From assembly GCF_019393635.1 (NCBI RefSeq), contig NC_057861.1, positions 58,140,532-58,204,531 of the forward strand: a stretch of DNA of 64,000 nucleotides, read 5' to 3'. This document shows, piece by piece, positions 11,431 to 23,923 of this stretch. Every line of letters starts with the position of its first letter. The stretch's first letter is position 1. Below the pieces are notes generated by a model, which saw only the letters and a list, made by a program, of their open reading frames with translations, had not been told where the DNA came from and did not search any database. The position numbers and the translations under genes are program-made. The stretch is from Dromiciops gliroides. Taxonomy: Eukaryota; Chordata; Mammalia; Microbiotheria; Microbiotheriidae.

Positions 11431-11840
11431 TGCCTTTGACTTTCTGAGGAGGAAAAGATTACTGTGGACAGGGGTAAGGGTCCAGGAAGCTTTTGTAGAG
11501 AAGGTAATACTTGACCTATACCTTGAAGGACAAGGAAGATTCATGGGAAGGGAGTTTAGGCTGAAGGAGGTTTGGGAATGGGAATCTGCAAGGAGGCTAG
11601 TTCGAGTAGAGTAGCCAGTTGGTATAGGAGAGCAGTGAGAGGGAACCCAGAGTAGAGGTAAGTTGGTGCCAGATCATGGATGGACTTGCATGACAAATCT
11701 GGACCTGATTCTGAAGAGAAAGAATGAGAATTAGAACCAGTGTGCTGAAGTTATAGGATGAGTTATAAGAGAATTTAAACTTAACGTAGCAAAACCTTCC
11801 TAACAGAGATACTAAAAGATAGAATAGCTGCACCATATGA
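11431..11840 (-). repeat. L2-like LINE remnant
   Basis: The purine-rich composition and blocks such as aggtaatacttgacctatac and gagcagtgagagggaac resemble the complement of L2 5' regions. Weak call, based on pattern only. Confidence 0.35.
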
Positions 11841-12049
11841 GAATGAGTTCCTCATCACTGGAGGTGTTCAGTGCAAATTTAAAGGAATTTTGCAAAGGGC
11901 AAGTAATCTATTAGAAAGATTATGGAATTAGGTAATATTTAAGTTTTATTTTTAACCCAAGGATTTATTCCTTTAGAATATATTTGAGAATTTTAGTCAA
12001 GCCTGAAACAAACTAGTGTTTTTTTAAATTCCCCATATACTCATTTAAA

Positions 12050-12206
12050 AAAAAATATTTATTTATTTTTTGCGGGGCAGTGAGGGTTAAATGACTTGCC
12101 CAGGGTCACACAGCTAGAACGTGTCAAATGTCTAAGGCTAGATTTGAACTCAGGTCCTCCTGAATCCAGGGCCGGTGCTTTATCCACTGCACCACCTAGC
12201 TACCCC
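12050..12206 (-). repeat. WSINE1-type SINE, subtype A
   Basis: gcggggcagtgagggttaaa to the head complement accacctagctacccc. TSD about ccatatactcattt / cctatattcattt. Confidence 0.92.
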
Positions 12207-12324
12207 CTATATTCATTTTTTTAAAAAGTGATAACCATGATTATAAATCAAGTCAGTGGTCTATCAGGTCCCCTCCCCACCTCCCGCAATGGTCAATACT
12301 GGTAATTCCATCAAAGTGACATTC

Positions 12325-12685
12325 AATTCATTAAACATTTATGTTCCTAATATGAATAAGGCACTATGTTCAGGACTAGGGGTATAAAGATTCTGCCCCT
12401 TTGTAGCTTATAGTCTAGTTAGGGGATTTGGCATGCAAACAAATAACCGTAATACAGGTTATAAAATTATTACATGATTATAAGTACCTCTTCTATATGT
12501 GGGGGAAATCAAGGAAGACATCAACAGGACCTGAAATGGGACTTGATGAAAGGAAAGGATTTTAATTGAGTGAACTGATAGAATAGGGAGGAGGAGATAG
12601 GTCTAGGCATGTGATGTGTCCCGCTCAAATCTACAGAGGTGGGAGAGACAAGATAGGATCAGGAAATAATGATCAGTTTTAGTCT
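12325..12685 (-). repeat. L2-like LINE 3' end
   Basis: Complement of an L2 3' UTR: attaaacatttatg, ggggtataaagattctgccc, tagcttatagtctag. Plus-orientation copies of the same end occur at 6570-6690 and 41640-41765. Confidence 0.6.
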
Positions 12686-12689
12686 GGCT

Positions 12690-13917
12690 GCAATGTGTGT
12701 GTGTGTATTTGGTTTCCCCAAATTAGTGGGGGGTTTTCTTTGTTTTAGACTGTAATTCTATAGTCAGTTTTCTATTGCTTTTTCCTTTACAAGTCAGATG
12801 TTTCTTTGAGATAATGTTTTCATGGTCGAATTCTTAAGTACTGATAATTTTGATACAGTATTCTTGTGCCCAATATGAAAGATGATATGAGCAGCATACA
12901 TGCTGCATCCCTAGAGTACTACTGATGAACAATTTTCCTAGAACATGCTGTGGGAGCTAATCTTGGTTAATTTTCTTTTATTTTACATTTAAGCATATCT
13001 ATACCTCTTTCCTTACTATGGAATGAGTCCAAAGAGTTTATCTGAGATGCTTTTGAACTATATATCAGTAGAATAAGATTCACCTGATGGCCTAGAAGCC
13101 CTGAATAATCAACCCCAATTATTTAATTCCTTTTGGGAAGCCCCACACTTCTTGGGGATTTTTCTGAGTTTGATTTTGAGCTAGCCTGCTTCTTCCAGTG
13201 AGGGGAAAGTTCACACCATCATTTGGATTGCCCTATGTGTTGCAGGGGAACTTTGGGGAACTTTGGGGTGCCTTATGTGTTATAGGGACCTACTAGAAAC
13301 TGTTGTCCAGAACTCCATTTGGAATGTGTTTTTTTATGTTGCAGGAATTCCTGAAGAAATTTCAGGTATTGGAAGGACCCACAGGGATGTTCACCCTGGA
13401 CAACTTGGTTTCTTACCTGAAAGTGAAAGGGTGACTTTCAGTCAATCCTAGGTTCACCATGCTTTTTGAGGATTCTGTTGGAATCAGATTTTCCCTCTGA
13501 GGGGAATTAAATTTTCTTTTCTTCTTTTCTTTATTGTATTCAAGTTTGGGCAGGCCTCTTCAAGTACCAAGATGAGTAGAAATCGAGAATTTTGTAACAT
13601 GATGTGTTTGTTAAATTATACAACCATGTATTTGAAAATCTATTATAGACCTGGATCCTCATAGAAGAATGCTGATTTCTAGATCGTTTGAAAACTGTGC
13701 AACATGAACTTTGTTGAGACTATTTGGTAGGAAAAAACAATTAAAAGGACAATACTTGAACTTCCTCAAGTCAAGAGAAAGCCATTCAGAATTGGAAATA
13801 TGTTAGAGTAAGAAAGTTCTATAAAGGACTGATGGAGACATCATGGAAAGTAGAAGGTTAGGATGTTACAAAGTTAGGACATAGTGACCTGTAAAATGCA
13901 ATCTTGCATGAATCAGC
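12690..13917. other. repeat-poor interval, no gene recognised
   Basis: No repeat family or convincing exon seen. Two nearly identical neighbouring phrases, ggggaactttggggaact and ctttggggtgccttatgtgt, occur at 13247-13280. They suggest a small local duplication. Confidence 0.4.
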
Positions 13918-13925
13918 TTTTAGAG

Positions 13926-14105
13926 CAAAGCTTCTTAAACTGTGGAGTGAGACCCCATATGGGGTCAAGTAACTAAATGTGGGGATCAAAAATGTTGGCA
14001 ATAGTAAAAGGTTATGAACACCTATTTTATATACCTATATACCCAGGGTCATGTAAAAATTTCTTGGGCAAAAATGGTTTGTGAGTGGAAAAAGTTTAAG
14101 CCTTG
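13926..14105. mobile_element. hAT-type miniature DNA transposon
   Basis: The element starts caaagcttcttaaactgtgg and ends with the near-inverted agtttaagccttg. The 8-bp flanks ttttagag (13918-13925) and ttctagag (14106-14113) match at 7 of 8 bases, the TSD size of hAT transposons. The inside carries the ggggtcaagtaactaaatg block of a common mammalian non-autonomous family. It has no coding capacity. Confidence 0.75.
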
Positions 14106-14223
14106 TTCTAGAGGCCATTGTTGTATTATGCATGGATGAAGAGACCTATAAATAACTGTGAATTCTGTATGTCAGGGTCTCAGACCATACTGGGTGAACT
14201 GTAGGCCCTACCTTTGTTTCTCT

Positions 14224-14411
14224 CTCTCTTTTTTTTTTTTAAAGAACAACTTCTTTTTTATTTTATTTTATTTTTAGTAAGGCAATTAGGGTTAAGTGAC
14301 TTGCCCAGGGTCACACAGCTAGTAAGTGTTAAGTGTCTGAGGCCATATTTGAACTCAGGTACTCCTGACTCCAGGGCCGGTGCTCTATCCACTGCGCCAC
14401 CTAGCTGCCCC
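14224..14411 (-). repeat. WSINE1-type SINE, full length, subtype B
   Basis: Tail complement (TTTTA)n, gtgttaagtgtctgagg, ctgactccagggccgg, head complement. TSD tgtttctct exact. Confidence 0.93.
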
Positions 14412-14474
14412 TGTTTCTCTTAATAAAGGTTGGTTTCTTTACCCAGAGAGGCTTTCCAGTTTCTTTTTTAACTG

Positions 14475-14570
14475 CCAGCGTGATTTTTCTGGGCCTCCGT
14501 TTCCTCAATTGTAAAATGAAGGATTTGGACTAGGTGAATTCTGAGGTCCCTTCCTCAGATTTAAATAAGG
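14475..14570 (+). repeat. MIR SINE 3' part
   Basis: ctgggcctccgtttcctcaa, then ttggactaggtgaattctga and ggtcccttcc. Typical MIR3-like order. Confidence 0.6.
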
Positions 14571-15280
14571 ACCTACTCATAGATATTCACAGAGTCTTTG
14601 CTGCTTTATACAAATTATGTTCATGTCTGAGCTGTGGTCCATTGCTTTTCCCTTCCCCACCATGTGAAGATTACTAAAGGCTCAGAATTCTACCACCAGA
14701 TATTTCAGGTGTGCCAGGGATTTATTACCACTGCTCAAAAAATGATGGAATCCCATTTTAGCTATTAGCACTGTGATAAACCTTTGTCTCTTCGAAGAAC
14801 ACAAGTGTTTCCTTGATGAAATAGGACCCAAAGCTGTACGATCTCTCCTGGGAGGTTCATAGCCAGGAATTCTTTCCCCCTCCTGGTCTAGAAGTCGTTC
14901 TCCTCATACATCCCAACTAAACACTCATTCTGAACAGAGATTAGTCTCCTAGGTTTTGTACTCAGATGCCTTTCCTCTTTCATACACACTGAGATTTTTC
15001 TCCCAAGAAATGGCTCTGACAATCCACACCCAGATGCCGATCACTCTCCCCGCAATTTCTTTCTCGTCTTTTATTAATGTTTTACATGCACTCAGTGACT
15101 GATATATGTTCCATTCTTTCTATTTATCCTATATCCAGTCAGTAGCTTTTCTATGCTCTTTTCACAATGATATCTAGGGGCTAGTTCCTATATTACCGCA
15201 TGAAATAACTACCAAAATCAAGAAAACATCTTTATTCTCTTTTATAGTCTCAAATGCATGAATAAATGATACAAACATCT
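14571..15280. other. no recognised feature
   Basis: No repeat family or exon that I can name. Confidence 0.35.
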
Positions 15281-15282
15281 TT

Positions 15283-15513
15283 GTTGTTGTTCAATCATGT
15301 CCGACTCTATAAAGTCAGTGGGGGGGTTTTGGCAAAGATACTGGAGTGGTTTGCCATTTCCTTCTCCAGTGACTCTGCCATTTTTCAGATGAAGAACTGA
15401 GGCAAATAATAAATGACTTGCCAAGGGTCATACAGCTAGTAAGTGTCTGAGCCCAGAATTGAACTCAGATCTTCCTGACTCCAGGCCCAGCACTCTATCC
15501 ACTGTACCACCTA
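15283..15513 (-). repeat. MAR1-type SINE
   Basis: ttgttgttcaatcatgtccg, ggcaaagatactggagtggt, gaggcaaataataaatgac, ending in the head complement gtaccacctaac. Complete layout, moderately diverged. Confidence 0.88.
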
Positions 15514-15519
15514 ACATCT

Positions 15520-15650
15520 AATAAATGCTTGGGGTTGGGGGTGGGTATTTTTTCCCTAGCACAGTACAAGTACTCTGCTAAGTACTGGGTCACAAATGCA
15601 AAAATGGGACCATACCTGCCACACAGAAGTTTACAATACATATCAGGGAG
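15520..15650 (-). repeat. L2-like LINE 3' end
   Basis: gtactctgctaagtactggg and gaagtttacaataca follow the complement of the L2 3' UTR. Fragment only. Confidence 0.4.
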
Positions 15651-16014
15651 CGGTGCTTTATCTCAAATATATTCCTATTTCAAATGTAGATTAAGATATT
15701 TGAAGTCTGTGGATTTGATCTTTTGAGGTTCAGGATAAAAGCCATTTTTGCTATTGCTCTGGGGAGAGAATAGCTTTGCACCAGACCTGGAAGGTAACAC
15801 TTTAATTCTGGCTGATTTAGCTTCTCCTCCTACAATATGCTTATTACACATACAACAACCATATAAAGAACAAATATATTAATTAAAGCAAGCAATAAAA
15901 TAGTGTAGCCTGTACTCTAAACTTACTTTCCTAACCCACATGCACACTAGCAGGTTGAGTTCCAAGAGCAACGTGGGCTACACCTCCCCTCAGTATTCTA
16001 AGGGCACCCCTGAG
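15651..16014. other. no recognised feature
   Basis: No family named. The AT-rich middle contains several aataaa-like words on the plus strand. Confidence 0.3.
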
Positions 16015-16028
16015 AGGTTGGGGGTATC

Positions 16029-16254
16029 GCTCTTTTTAAAAAAATAGTTTTTATTGATATTTTCTGTTTCAGACATCACCATAGTTAGTCCATGCAGCCT
16101 TTCTCCACCTTCCTTCCAGAGAGTCATCCCATATGACAAATAGTACTTTTTGAGCGAGGGGGAAAAAGGCAGCAGAACTGATTAATACACTGAGGAAGTC
16201 CCAAACCATGCGTAATGTGTAACACCTGTGGATTTCCCATCTCCAACAAGGAGC
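16029..16254 (-). mobile_element. 5'-truncated L1 insertion (3' UTR only)
   Basis: A 226-bp block beginning with a T-rich stretch on the plus strand (poly-A of a minus-strand insertion), flanked by exact 14-bp copies of aggttgggggtatc at 16015-16028 and 16255-16268. The inside (ccagagagtcatcccatatg, cagcagaactgattaataca) resembles the marsupial L1 3' region. The TSD and A-tail support target-primed reverse transcription. Confidence 0.75.
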
Positions 16255-16674
16255 AGGTTGGGGGTATCTTCTCAAATCTCTTCATTTGAGTCTCACTTGA
16301 TATTTAAAATTTTGTTAGATTTATTTTTTTTTTGGTGTGTAGTTGTTCTTTCCATTTATATTGTTGTAGTTGTTAAGTTTATTGTTTTCTTGCCTCTGCT
16401 AACTTCATTTTGCATCAGTTCAAATAGATCTTTCCATGCTTCTCTGTAGTCATCACACATCATTTCTTATATCACAGTAGCATTCCGTTACATTTATGTA
16501 CCTCAATTTGCTTAGTTATTTCCCAATCAATGGGTGTCTACTATGTTTCCAATTCTTAGCTATTACAAAAAGTACTGCTATAAATATTTTGGAGTACATG
16601 GGAACTTTTTCCTAACCTATAGCGCTCCTGGTATATAAGCCCAGTAATAGAGTCTCTGGTTCAAAGTGTATGGA

Positions 16675-16841
16675 TAGGGGCAGCTAGGTGGCATAGTGGA
16701 TAAAGCACCAGCCCTGGATTCAGGAGTACCTGAGTTCAAATCCACCCTCAGACACTTGACACTTACTAGCTGTGTGACCCTGGGCAAGTCACTTAACCCT
16801 CATTGCCCTGAAAAAAATTAAAAAACCAAAACCAAACAAAA
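16675..16841 (+). repeat. WSINE1-type SINE, subtype A
   Basis: Complete, with exact TSD aaagtgtatgga at 16663-16674 and 16842-16853. Confidence 0.95.
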
Positions 16842-17565
16842 AAAGTGTATGGACATTTTTATCACTTTGCACAATTCCAAAGTACTTTCCAAAATGACTA
16901 TGCCATTTTACAGCTCTACCAACAATGTGTTGGTGTGCTTATCTTTTCACAACCCCTCTGATTTTTACTGTTGCCATTTTTTTGGTCATTTTGCCAATTT
17001 GCAGGGTATGAGGTGAAACCTCAGGCTTGTTTTGATTTGTATTTTTCTTGTTTTTAGTGATTTGGAACATTTTTTCATGTGGTTGTAAATACTTTCCCAG
17101 TTGAGGAGCATCTCCTCAGCTTCTAGTTCTTTGTCACTACAAAAAGAGCTGCTACAAATATTTTTGTACATACAGGTTCTTTTCCTTTTCTTTTGATCTC
17201 TTTGGGGTACAGACCTCATAGTGGTATTGTTGGGTCAAAAGATATGCAGTTTTATAGCCTTTTGGGCATAGTTCCTAATTGTTCCAGAATGGTTGGTCCA
17301 GTTCACAACTTCACCAACAGTTTATTACTGTACCCATTTTCCATTTTGCCCATCTAGCATTTTTCATTTCTGACAGATGTAAGATGGAACCTCACAGTTG
17401 TTTTTAATTTGCATTTCTCTAATAGTTAGGATATCATTATAGATAGCTTTGATTTCTTCTTCTGAAAATTACCTGTTCATAACCCTTGATCATTTATCAG
17501 TTGGGGAATAACTTTTATTTTTATAAATTTGACTCAGATCACTATATATTTAAGAGATAAGGTCG

Positions 17566-17734
17566 GGGCAGCTAGGTGGCACAGTAAATAAAACACCAGC
17601 CCTGGATTCAGGAGGTCCTGAGTTCAAATCTAGCCTCAGATACTTGATACTTACTAGCTGTGTGACCCTGGACAAGTCACATAACCCTCATTGCCCTAGA
17701 GAGATAGAGACAGAGACAGACAGAGAGATAGAGA
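17566..17734 (+). repeat. WSINE1-type SINE, subtype A, with (GAGA)n tail
   Basis: Complete head and body. The tail has become gagatagagacagagacag-type simple repeat instead of poly-A. TSD about gataaggtc / gagaaggtc. Confidence 0.9.
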
Positions 17735-17975
17735 GAGAAGGTCTTTAGACATTAAAGAAAGTTGCTGTTAAAATTTTGATATTACTTCATTCTATGGTAC
17801 CTTTTAGCAAATTATAATTACCCTGATTATTTCTTTTTATTAGGTCTGGTTTTTTTAGTTTTGTTTGAGATCATTATTGCTACCTCTGCCTTTTTTACTT
17901 CAACTGAGGCATAATGGATTCTGCTCCAGCCCCTTATTTTGACTGTGTGTGTTTTTCTGTTTTAAGTGTCTCTCT

Positions 17976-18945
<970 letters not shown>

Positions 18946-19236
18946 TGTGTGCCTTTTAAACAACATATTGCTGGATCCTGGTTTCTAATTCATTCTGTTA
19001 TCCAGTTCTGTTTTATGCACATCCCATTCATATTTACAGTTATGATTACTAACTGCAGATTTGTTTATCCTTCTATTTTTTTTTATCTTGTTCCTCCTCA
19101 AAAGTCTGTTTTGCTTCTGATCACTGCCTCTCTTAACCCACCCTTCCTTTTATCATTTCCACCTTCCTTTTTCTTATCCCCTTCACCTTCTATTTCCTTG
19201 TTGGGTAAGAAAGATTTCTATTCCCAAACAGGTCTG

Positions 19237-19280
19237 TGTGTGTGTATGTATGTGTATGTATATATATATATATATATATA
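19237..19280. repeat. (TG/TA)n microsatellite
   Basis: tgtgtgtgtatgtatgtg passing into tatatatata inside the L1 spacer. Confidence 0.9.
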
Positions 19281-20123
19281 TTTCCCTCTTTGAACCAATT
19301 CTGATGAGAGTGAGGTTTAAACATTATTTTCTTCTCTACCTATTTTCTTTACCACTATAAAAACTCCTCCTTGCATGCTTCTTTTATGCAAGAAAATTTT
19401 CCCCAGTATACCTTTCCCTTCCCCCTTCTCCCAGTACATCCTTCTTTCTCACCTTTTCATTTTTTTTATATCATCCCAACACAATTGACTCATGCCCATG
19501 ACTTCTGTCTATGTAGACTCCTTCTAACTGACCCAATGGTGATAAAGATCTTAGGTGTTACATGTTTTATCTTCCTATATTGGAATATAAACAGTTTAAC
19601 CTTATTGAGTCCCTTATGATTTTTCTTTCATGTTTACCTTTTTATTTTTCTCTTGAGCCTTTTGTTTGAATATCAAATTTTCTGCTCAGCTATGGTCTTT
19701 TTTTAAATCAGAAATGCTTGAAAGCCCTCTATTTCATTAAATGTTCGTTCCCCACCCCCACCCCCAGGTAGATTATTCTAGGTTGTAGTCCTAGCTCCTT
19801 TAACTTCCAGAATATTATATTCTAAGCCCTTCATTCCTTTAATATGAAAGATGCTAATCCTGACTATGGCTCCATGATATTTAAATGGTTTCTTTCTGGA
19901 TGCTTGCAATATTTTCTCCTTGAACTGGGAATTCTGGAATTGGGCTTTAATATTCCTGGGAGTTTTCATTTTGTGGTCTCTTTCAGGAAGTGATGAGTGG
20001 ATTCTTTCTGTTTCTACTTTGTCCTCTGGTTCTAAGATATTGGGACAGTTTTCCTTTATCATTTTTTGAAGTATGATGTCTATGCTCTTTTTTTATCATG
20101 AATTTTAGGTAACAATAATTCTT

Positions 20124-20258
20124 TTTTTTTCAGGACAATGAGGGTGGAGTGACTTGCCCAGAGTCACACAGCTAATAAGTGTCAAGTGTCTGAGGCCAGA
20201 TTTGAACTCAGGTCCTCCTGAATCCAACGCTTTATCCACTGCGCCACCCAGCTGCCCC
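20124..20258 (-). repeat. WSINE1-type SINE, subtype A, internal deletion
   Basis: caggacaatgagggtggagt to gcgccacccagctgcccc. About 14 bp of the middle head (ggattcag to gcac) is lost. TSD aataattctt at 20114-20123 and 20262-20271. Confidence 0.92.
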
Positions 20259-20447
20259 AATAATAATTCTTAAATGATCTTTCCTTGATCTATTTTTCAA
20301 ATAAGTTGTTTTTCCAATAAGATATTTCATATTTTTAAATTTTTTCATGTTTTCTTCTATTTTTCTTTCTTTTAACTTTGTTTTATTGTGTTTTTTATGT
20401 CTAATGGAGTCATTAACTTCCACTTGTCTCTCTACCATATATTTTTG

Positions 20448-21115
20448 TTAATTGTTTATCTATTTTGGATATAAAAACCTTTCCAGAGAAAGTTGATACA
20501 AAGATGTTTTTCCCATTTGATCACTTTCCTTGTTATCTTTGTTGTATTAATATTTGTGCAGAAGTTTTTTAGTTTCAAGTAATTCAAGTTATCTATTTTT
20601 ATCTTTCGTAATTACCCCTATCTTATTTGGTTAAGAATACCTCTCCTACACATAGCTATGAGAAGTATATGATCTGTTTCTCTTTTAATTTTAAAAATAG
20701 TATTATCCTTAATATTAAGGTCTCATTCATTTAGAACATATTATGGAGGGGCAGCTAGGTGGTACAGTGGATAGAGCACCAGCCCTGGATTCAGGAGTAC
20801 CTGAGTTCAAATCCAGCCTCAGACACAACACTTACTAGCTGTGTGACCCTGGGCAAGTCACTTAACCCCAATTGCCTCACTAATATATATATTATAGAAC
20901 AGTGTTAATCTAAGTCTAATTTCTGTCACATGCTTTCTAGTTTTCTAAGCAGTTTTTACCAAATAGGGAGTTTTTCCCTAGTTAATTTATATTTTTCATT
21001 TTATAAAATACTGGATTATTAAATTCTATTATTTCTGAATCTCCCTTGTCTAGTCTTATTCCTCTATTCTTCAACCAGTAGTAAATAGTTTTGATGGCTG
21101 CTGCTTTTCCCCCCA
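20448..21115 (-). repeat. L1 LINE remnant, ORF2 C-terminal domain
   Basis: Complement blocks ggatataaaaacctttccag, gtgcagaagttttttagttt and aagaatacctctcctacaca are the usual distal ORF2 sequence. Because ORF2-end sequence lies to the right of ORF1, this is a second L1 fragment and not a continuation of the first. Split by the WSINE1 at 20748. Confidence 0.65.
20748..20880 (+). repeat. WSINE1-type SINE, subtype B
   Basis: gatagagc, ggagtacc, acaacacttac and ccaattgcctcac. Small deletion in the middle. Short AT-rich tail. Confidence 0.92.
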
Positions 21116-21394
21116 TGTTAACCATCAGTAATAAGCACTCCAGTTTCATTTAACCATTTAACATCAATTAGCTTTTATTTAAAAGGATATTTACTGAGAA
21201 CATATAGCAGGAACAGATGTACAGACATATTCCCCTCAGCCGGGGCATCCTCTTCACTCTCACGTTTCAGTCCCATCTCACCTTCTATAGGGGACATTTC
21301 TTGGTCCTTTCTGCTGCTTGTTCCTTTGAGATTACCTTCCACTTATACTGTATATATATATTGTAATACACTTTTTTTGCATATTATCTACTCC
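21116..21394. other. possible LTR-like or unclassified repeat
   Basis: The plus strand has attagcttttatttaaaagg and a complement-type polyadenylation word, loosely similar in plan to 61190-61620 (gcatttatttactaag). I cannot name a family. Confidence 0.2.
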
Positions 21395-21535
21395 ATCAGG
21401 ATATGAGCTCCTTGAGAACCTGGGTTGTATTTTTGCCTTTTTTTGTAAACTCAATGCTTAGCATAATTCCTGGCATGGAGTAAGTTCTTTTTTATGTAGT
21501 AAATTCTTAATAAATGGTTGTTGACTAAGAACTTA
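21395..21535 (+). repeat. L2-like LINE 3' end
   Basis: gatatgagctccttgagaac, caatgcttagcataattcc, then ttcttaataaatggttgttg. Same block as at 41640-41765. Confidence 0.65.
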
Positions 21536-21539
21536 GAGC

Positions 21540-21809
21540 TATTTGATAGAAATATTTTTTTTCCAGTTGACTGAATCCCTTCTTATCCTGGTTGCATTAA
21601 CTTTTGAACTAGAAGGAAAATTTAACCTTCTAAGTATCAATGATACTTAGTGGGATAGGGCTCATGACTATACTGTAGTTCTGGATGGGTAAACCTTGAA
21701 AAGAGTAATAGAATAGCATTGTATCTAAAGAAAATATACTCATGCAAAGAAAATATAGGAATACAAGGGAGGTAACATTATATAGAGTGTTTGGTGAGAA
21801 TCAACAAAG
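21540..21809. other. no recognised feature
   Basis: No repeat or exon recognised. Confidence 0.3.
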
Positions 21810-22024
21810 TGAGAAACAGAAATGTTTATTTAGAATTATATTTTTCCCAAATTACATGTAAAAACAAATTTTAACGTCAATTTTTAAACTTTGTGTTCAA
21901 CATTCTCTTCCTCTCTCCCTCCCCAGCTTCCCCTCAAGAACTCAAGCAATTCAATATAAGTTATATATGTGTAATCATGCAAAATGTTTCCACAAGATAC
22001 TTTGGGACAAGATTGCTTAAGGCT
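21810..22024 (-). repeat. L1 LINE 3' UTR fragment
   Basis: cccaaattacatgtaaaaac, ttttaaactttgtgttcaac, ctcaagcaattcaatataag. This is the complement of the plus-strand L1 end at 35850-35960 and matches 61715-61865. Confidence 0.7.
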
Positions 22025-22029
22025 TTGAA

Positions 22030-22280
22030 CAACAGTTTAATGATTAATTTTTCAGTTGTGTTTGACTCTACGTGATCTTGTTTTGGTATTTTTCTTGGCA
22101 AAGATACTGGAGTGGATTGCCATTTCCTTCTCCAGCTCATTTTACAAATGATGAACTGAGGCAAACAGAGTTAAGTGACTTGCCCTGTGCCACACAGCTA
22201 GTAAGTGCTTGAGGCTGGATTTGAACTAATGTCCTCCTGACTCCAAGACTGGCATTCTATCCACTGTGTCACTAAGCTGT
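22030..22280 (-). repeat. MAR1-type SINE
   Basis: tcagttgtgtttgactctac, ggcaaagatactggagtgga, gatgaactgaggcaaacag, ending at the head complement tcactaagctgtccc. Confidence 0.88.
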
Positions 22281-22289
22281 CCCTGAGGA

Positions 22290-22850
22290 ACAGGAATGTT
22301 GTTGGTGTATACTACATATCTCTTGGACAGAAGGAGTTTGAGAAATGAATCATAAACCTGTCATGCAAGCATGATGTTAGAGTGATGTGGGACCTTCATT
22401 TACCTAGAATCTGATGTCAAAAGAAGAGCATTTGAGAAAATTGCAACTTGTTTCAATGATAATCTCATTTTTCAAAAGGTGGAAGAAGTGTAAAGTTTTG
22501 GAACTATTATTCTGGACCTGATTTTTATCAACAAGGGAAAACCTGTTGCTGAAGTAGACATGAGAGGAACCTCAGAGGTAGCTGATTACTCCGGCATAGA
22601 GTTGGTGGTAGAACAAGAGAGATAAGCCAGGCATAGTCTGACTTTGGGGAAAAAAGATATCAAATGATTCAGAGAATGGAGAGGTAGGCTCCAAAGGCTT
22701 TGTGATTTGTAAGAAAAATGGGTGCAGGAGGGATGAGAAATTCTTGACAATGACATTTTGAAAATACAAGTTAAACATTTCAAATGAGCAGAAATTGTGA
22801 TATTTTCCTTGAAAGACCAATGTAGCTACATAGGAAATTCATCGATTAAT
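22290..22850 (+). repeat. CR1/L3-like LINE, endonuclease end region
   Basis: Around 22510-22620 the plus strand reads LDLIFINKGKPVAEVDM followed by ADYSGIELVVEQE. This resembles the CR1-clade stretch in which the endonuclease domain ends (LDL-F-N-VGEV-SDH). Frame conservation outside it is poor. Confidence 0.5.
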
Positions 22851-22984
22851 TCATATTTTTAAAAAGCAAAAAATAAAACAACAACAAGAACAACAAGAAT
22901 GGAAGCAAGGGCAAATAACTAAGAATGAATATTAAAGAGTTGCACTGATCTATAAGAATAGTCTCAGGAATGGAAAACACAATG

Positions 22985-23475
22985 CGAACTGAAGTTGTTG
23001 GATGTCGTCTCCAGTAATCCAATGGCTCTTCCATCTTATTGTAGTGGGTATATCTTTGTAATGATGACGATCATAACCCATGCATCCTTGCCCATCCTGT
23101 TCAACACTTTCCTGTGTCCTCTCATAGGTTAGTTCTAGGGAGTCTACTTGAAATTCTGGAGAACTTTCTTAAACTATTTTGCCATTGTGAGGAAACCAGT
23201 GGAGTACACTGGCTATGTACCAATTATCTCTCACTCTTACTACATGACCAGCCCATATTTTTCTATCATGCATTTTTAATGACTTCATTTTCATGGATTC
23301 TCCATCATAATTCCTTGTAGATAATATGCTGTAGCCTACTCATAACTGCCCAGCCCCTCTACATTGTTGTGTGAATGATCCTTAATTTTTAGTTCTAAGG
23401 AGACTGTATTGTTCCATGACTTGCAGAAATACAACTTCACCAGAATACTAGAATTTTTAAAAGAGGCCTTAGATT
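22985..23475 (-). repeat. RTE-like LINE remnant, ORF2 C-terminus
   Basis: On the minus strand near 23250-23180 the sequence reads WAGHVVRVRDNWY then VLHWFPHNG. This is the W-A-G-H-V...VL-W-P pattern near the C-terminus of RTE-like reverse transcriptases. It fits as the distal part of the copy whose earlier part lies at 26260-27100. Confidence 0.6.
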
Positions 23476-23586
23476 CAAAGAAAAGCTTTTAATCATTAAA
23501 ATGACTCTGCAGTTTCTCAAAGGCCATCTAGACTGCTCTCCTCTTCCAAAACAACTCTGGGCTCAATTCATTATCCATTTGTAGTG

Positions 23587-23856
23587 CCTATCCTATCCTA
23601 TCCTATCCTATCCTATCCTATCCTATCCTATCCTATCCTATCCTATCCTATCCTATCCTATCCTATCCTATCCTATCCTATCCTATCCTATCCTATCCTA
23701 TCCTATCCTATCCTATCCTATCCTATCCCATCCTATCCCATCCCATCCCATCCCATCCCATCCCATCCCATCCCATCCCATCCCATCCCATCCCATCCCA
23801 TCCCATCCCATCCCATCCCATCCCATCCCATCCCATCCTATCATCTATCATCTATC

Positions 23857-23923
<67 letters not shown>

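Larger units (their letters stand above)
16269..17975 (-). repeat. L1 LINE remnant, ORF2 C-terminal part and partial 5' ORF2
   Basis: The plus strand shows complements of typical L1 blocks: catcagttcaaatagatctt, cccaatcaatgggtgtctac, ggtatgaggtgaaacctcag. At 17880-17970 it jumps to the start of ORF2 (endonuclease region), so the middle is deleted. Two WSINE1 copies interrupt it. The L1 resumes at 18946 after the AK6 pseudogene. Confidence 0.75.
18946..20447 (-). repeat. L1 LINE remnant, ORF2 start, spacer and ORF1
   Basis: 18946-19020 is the complement of the ORF2 endonuclease start (region encoding CLQETH-like sequence). 19020-19780 is the pyrimidine-rich spacer. On the minus strand 20062-19778 reads an ORF1 C-terminal piece with ERIHSSLPERDHKMKTPRNI and QASRKKPFKYHG. 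20438-20232 gives an N-terminal piece with KYLIGKTTYLKNRSRKDHLR. Frames are broken; dead copy. Confidence 0.8.
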
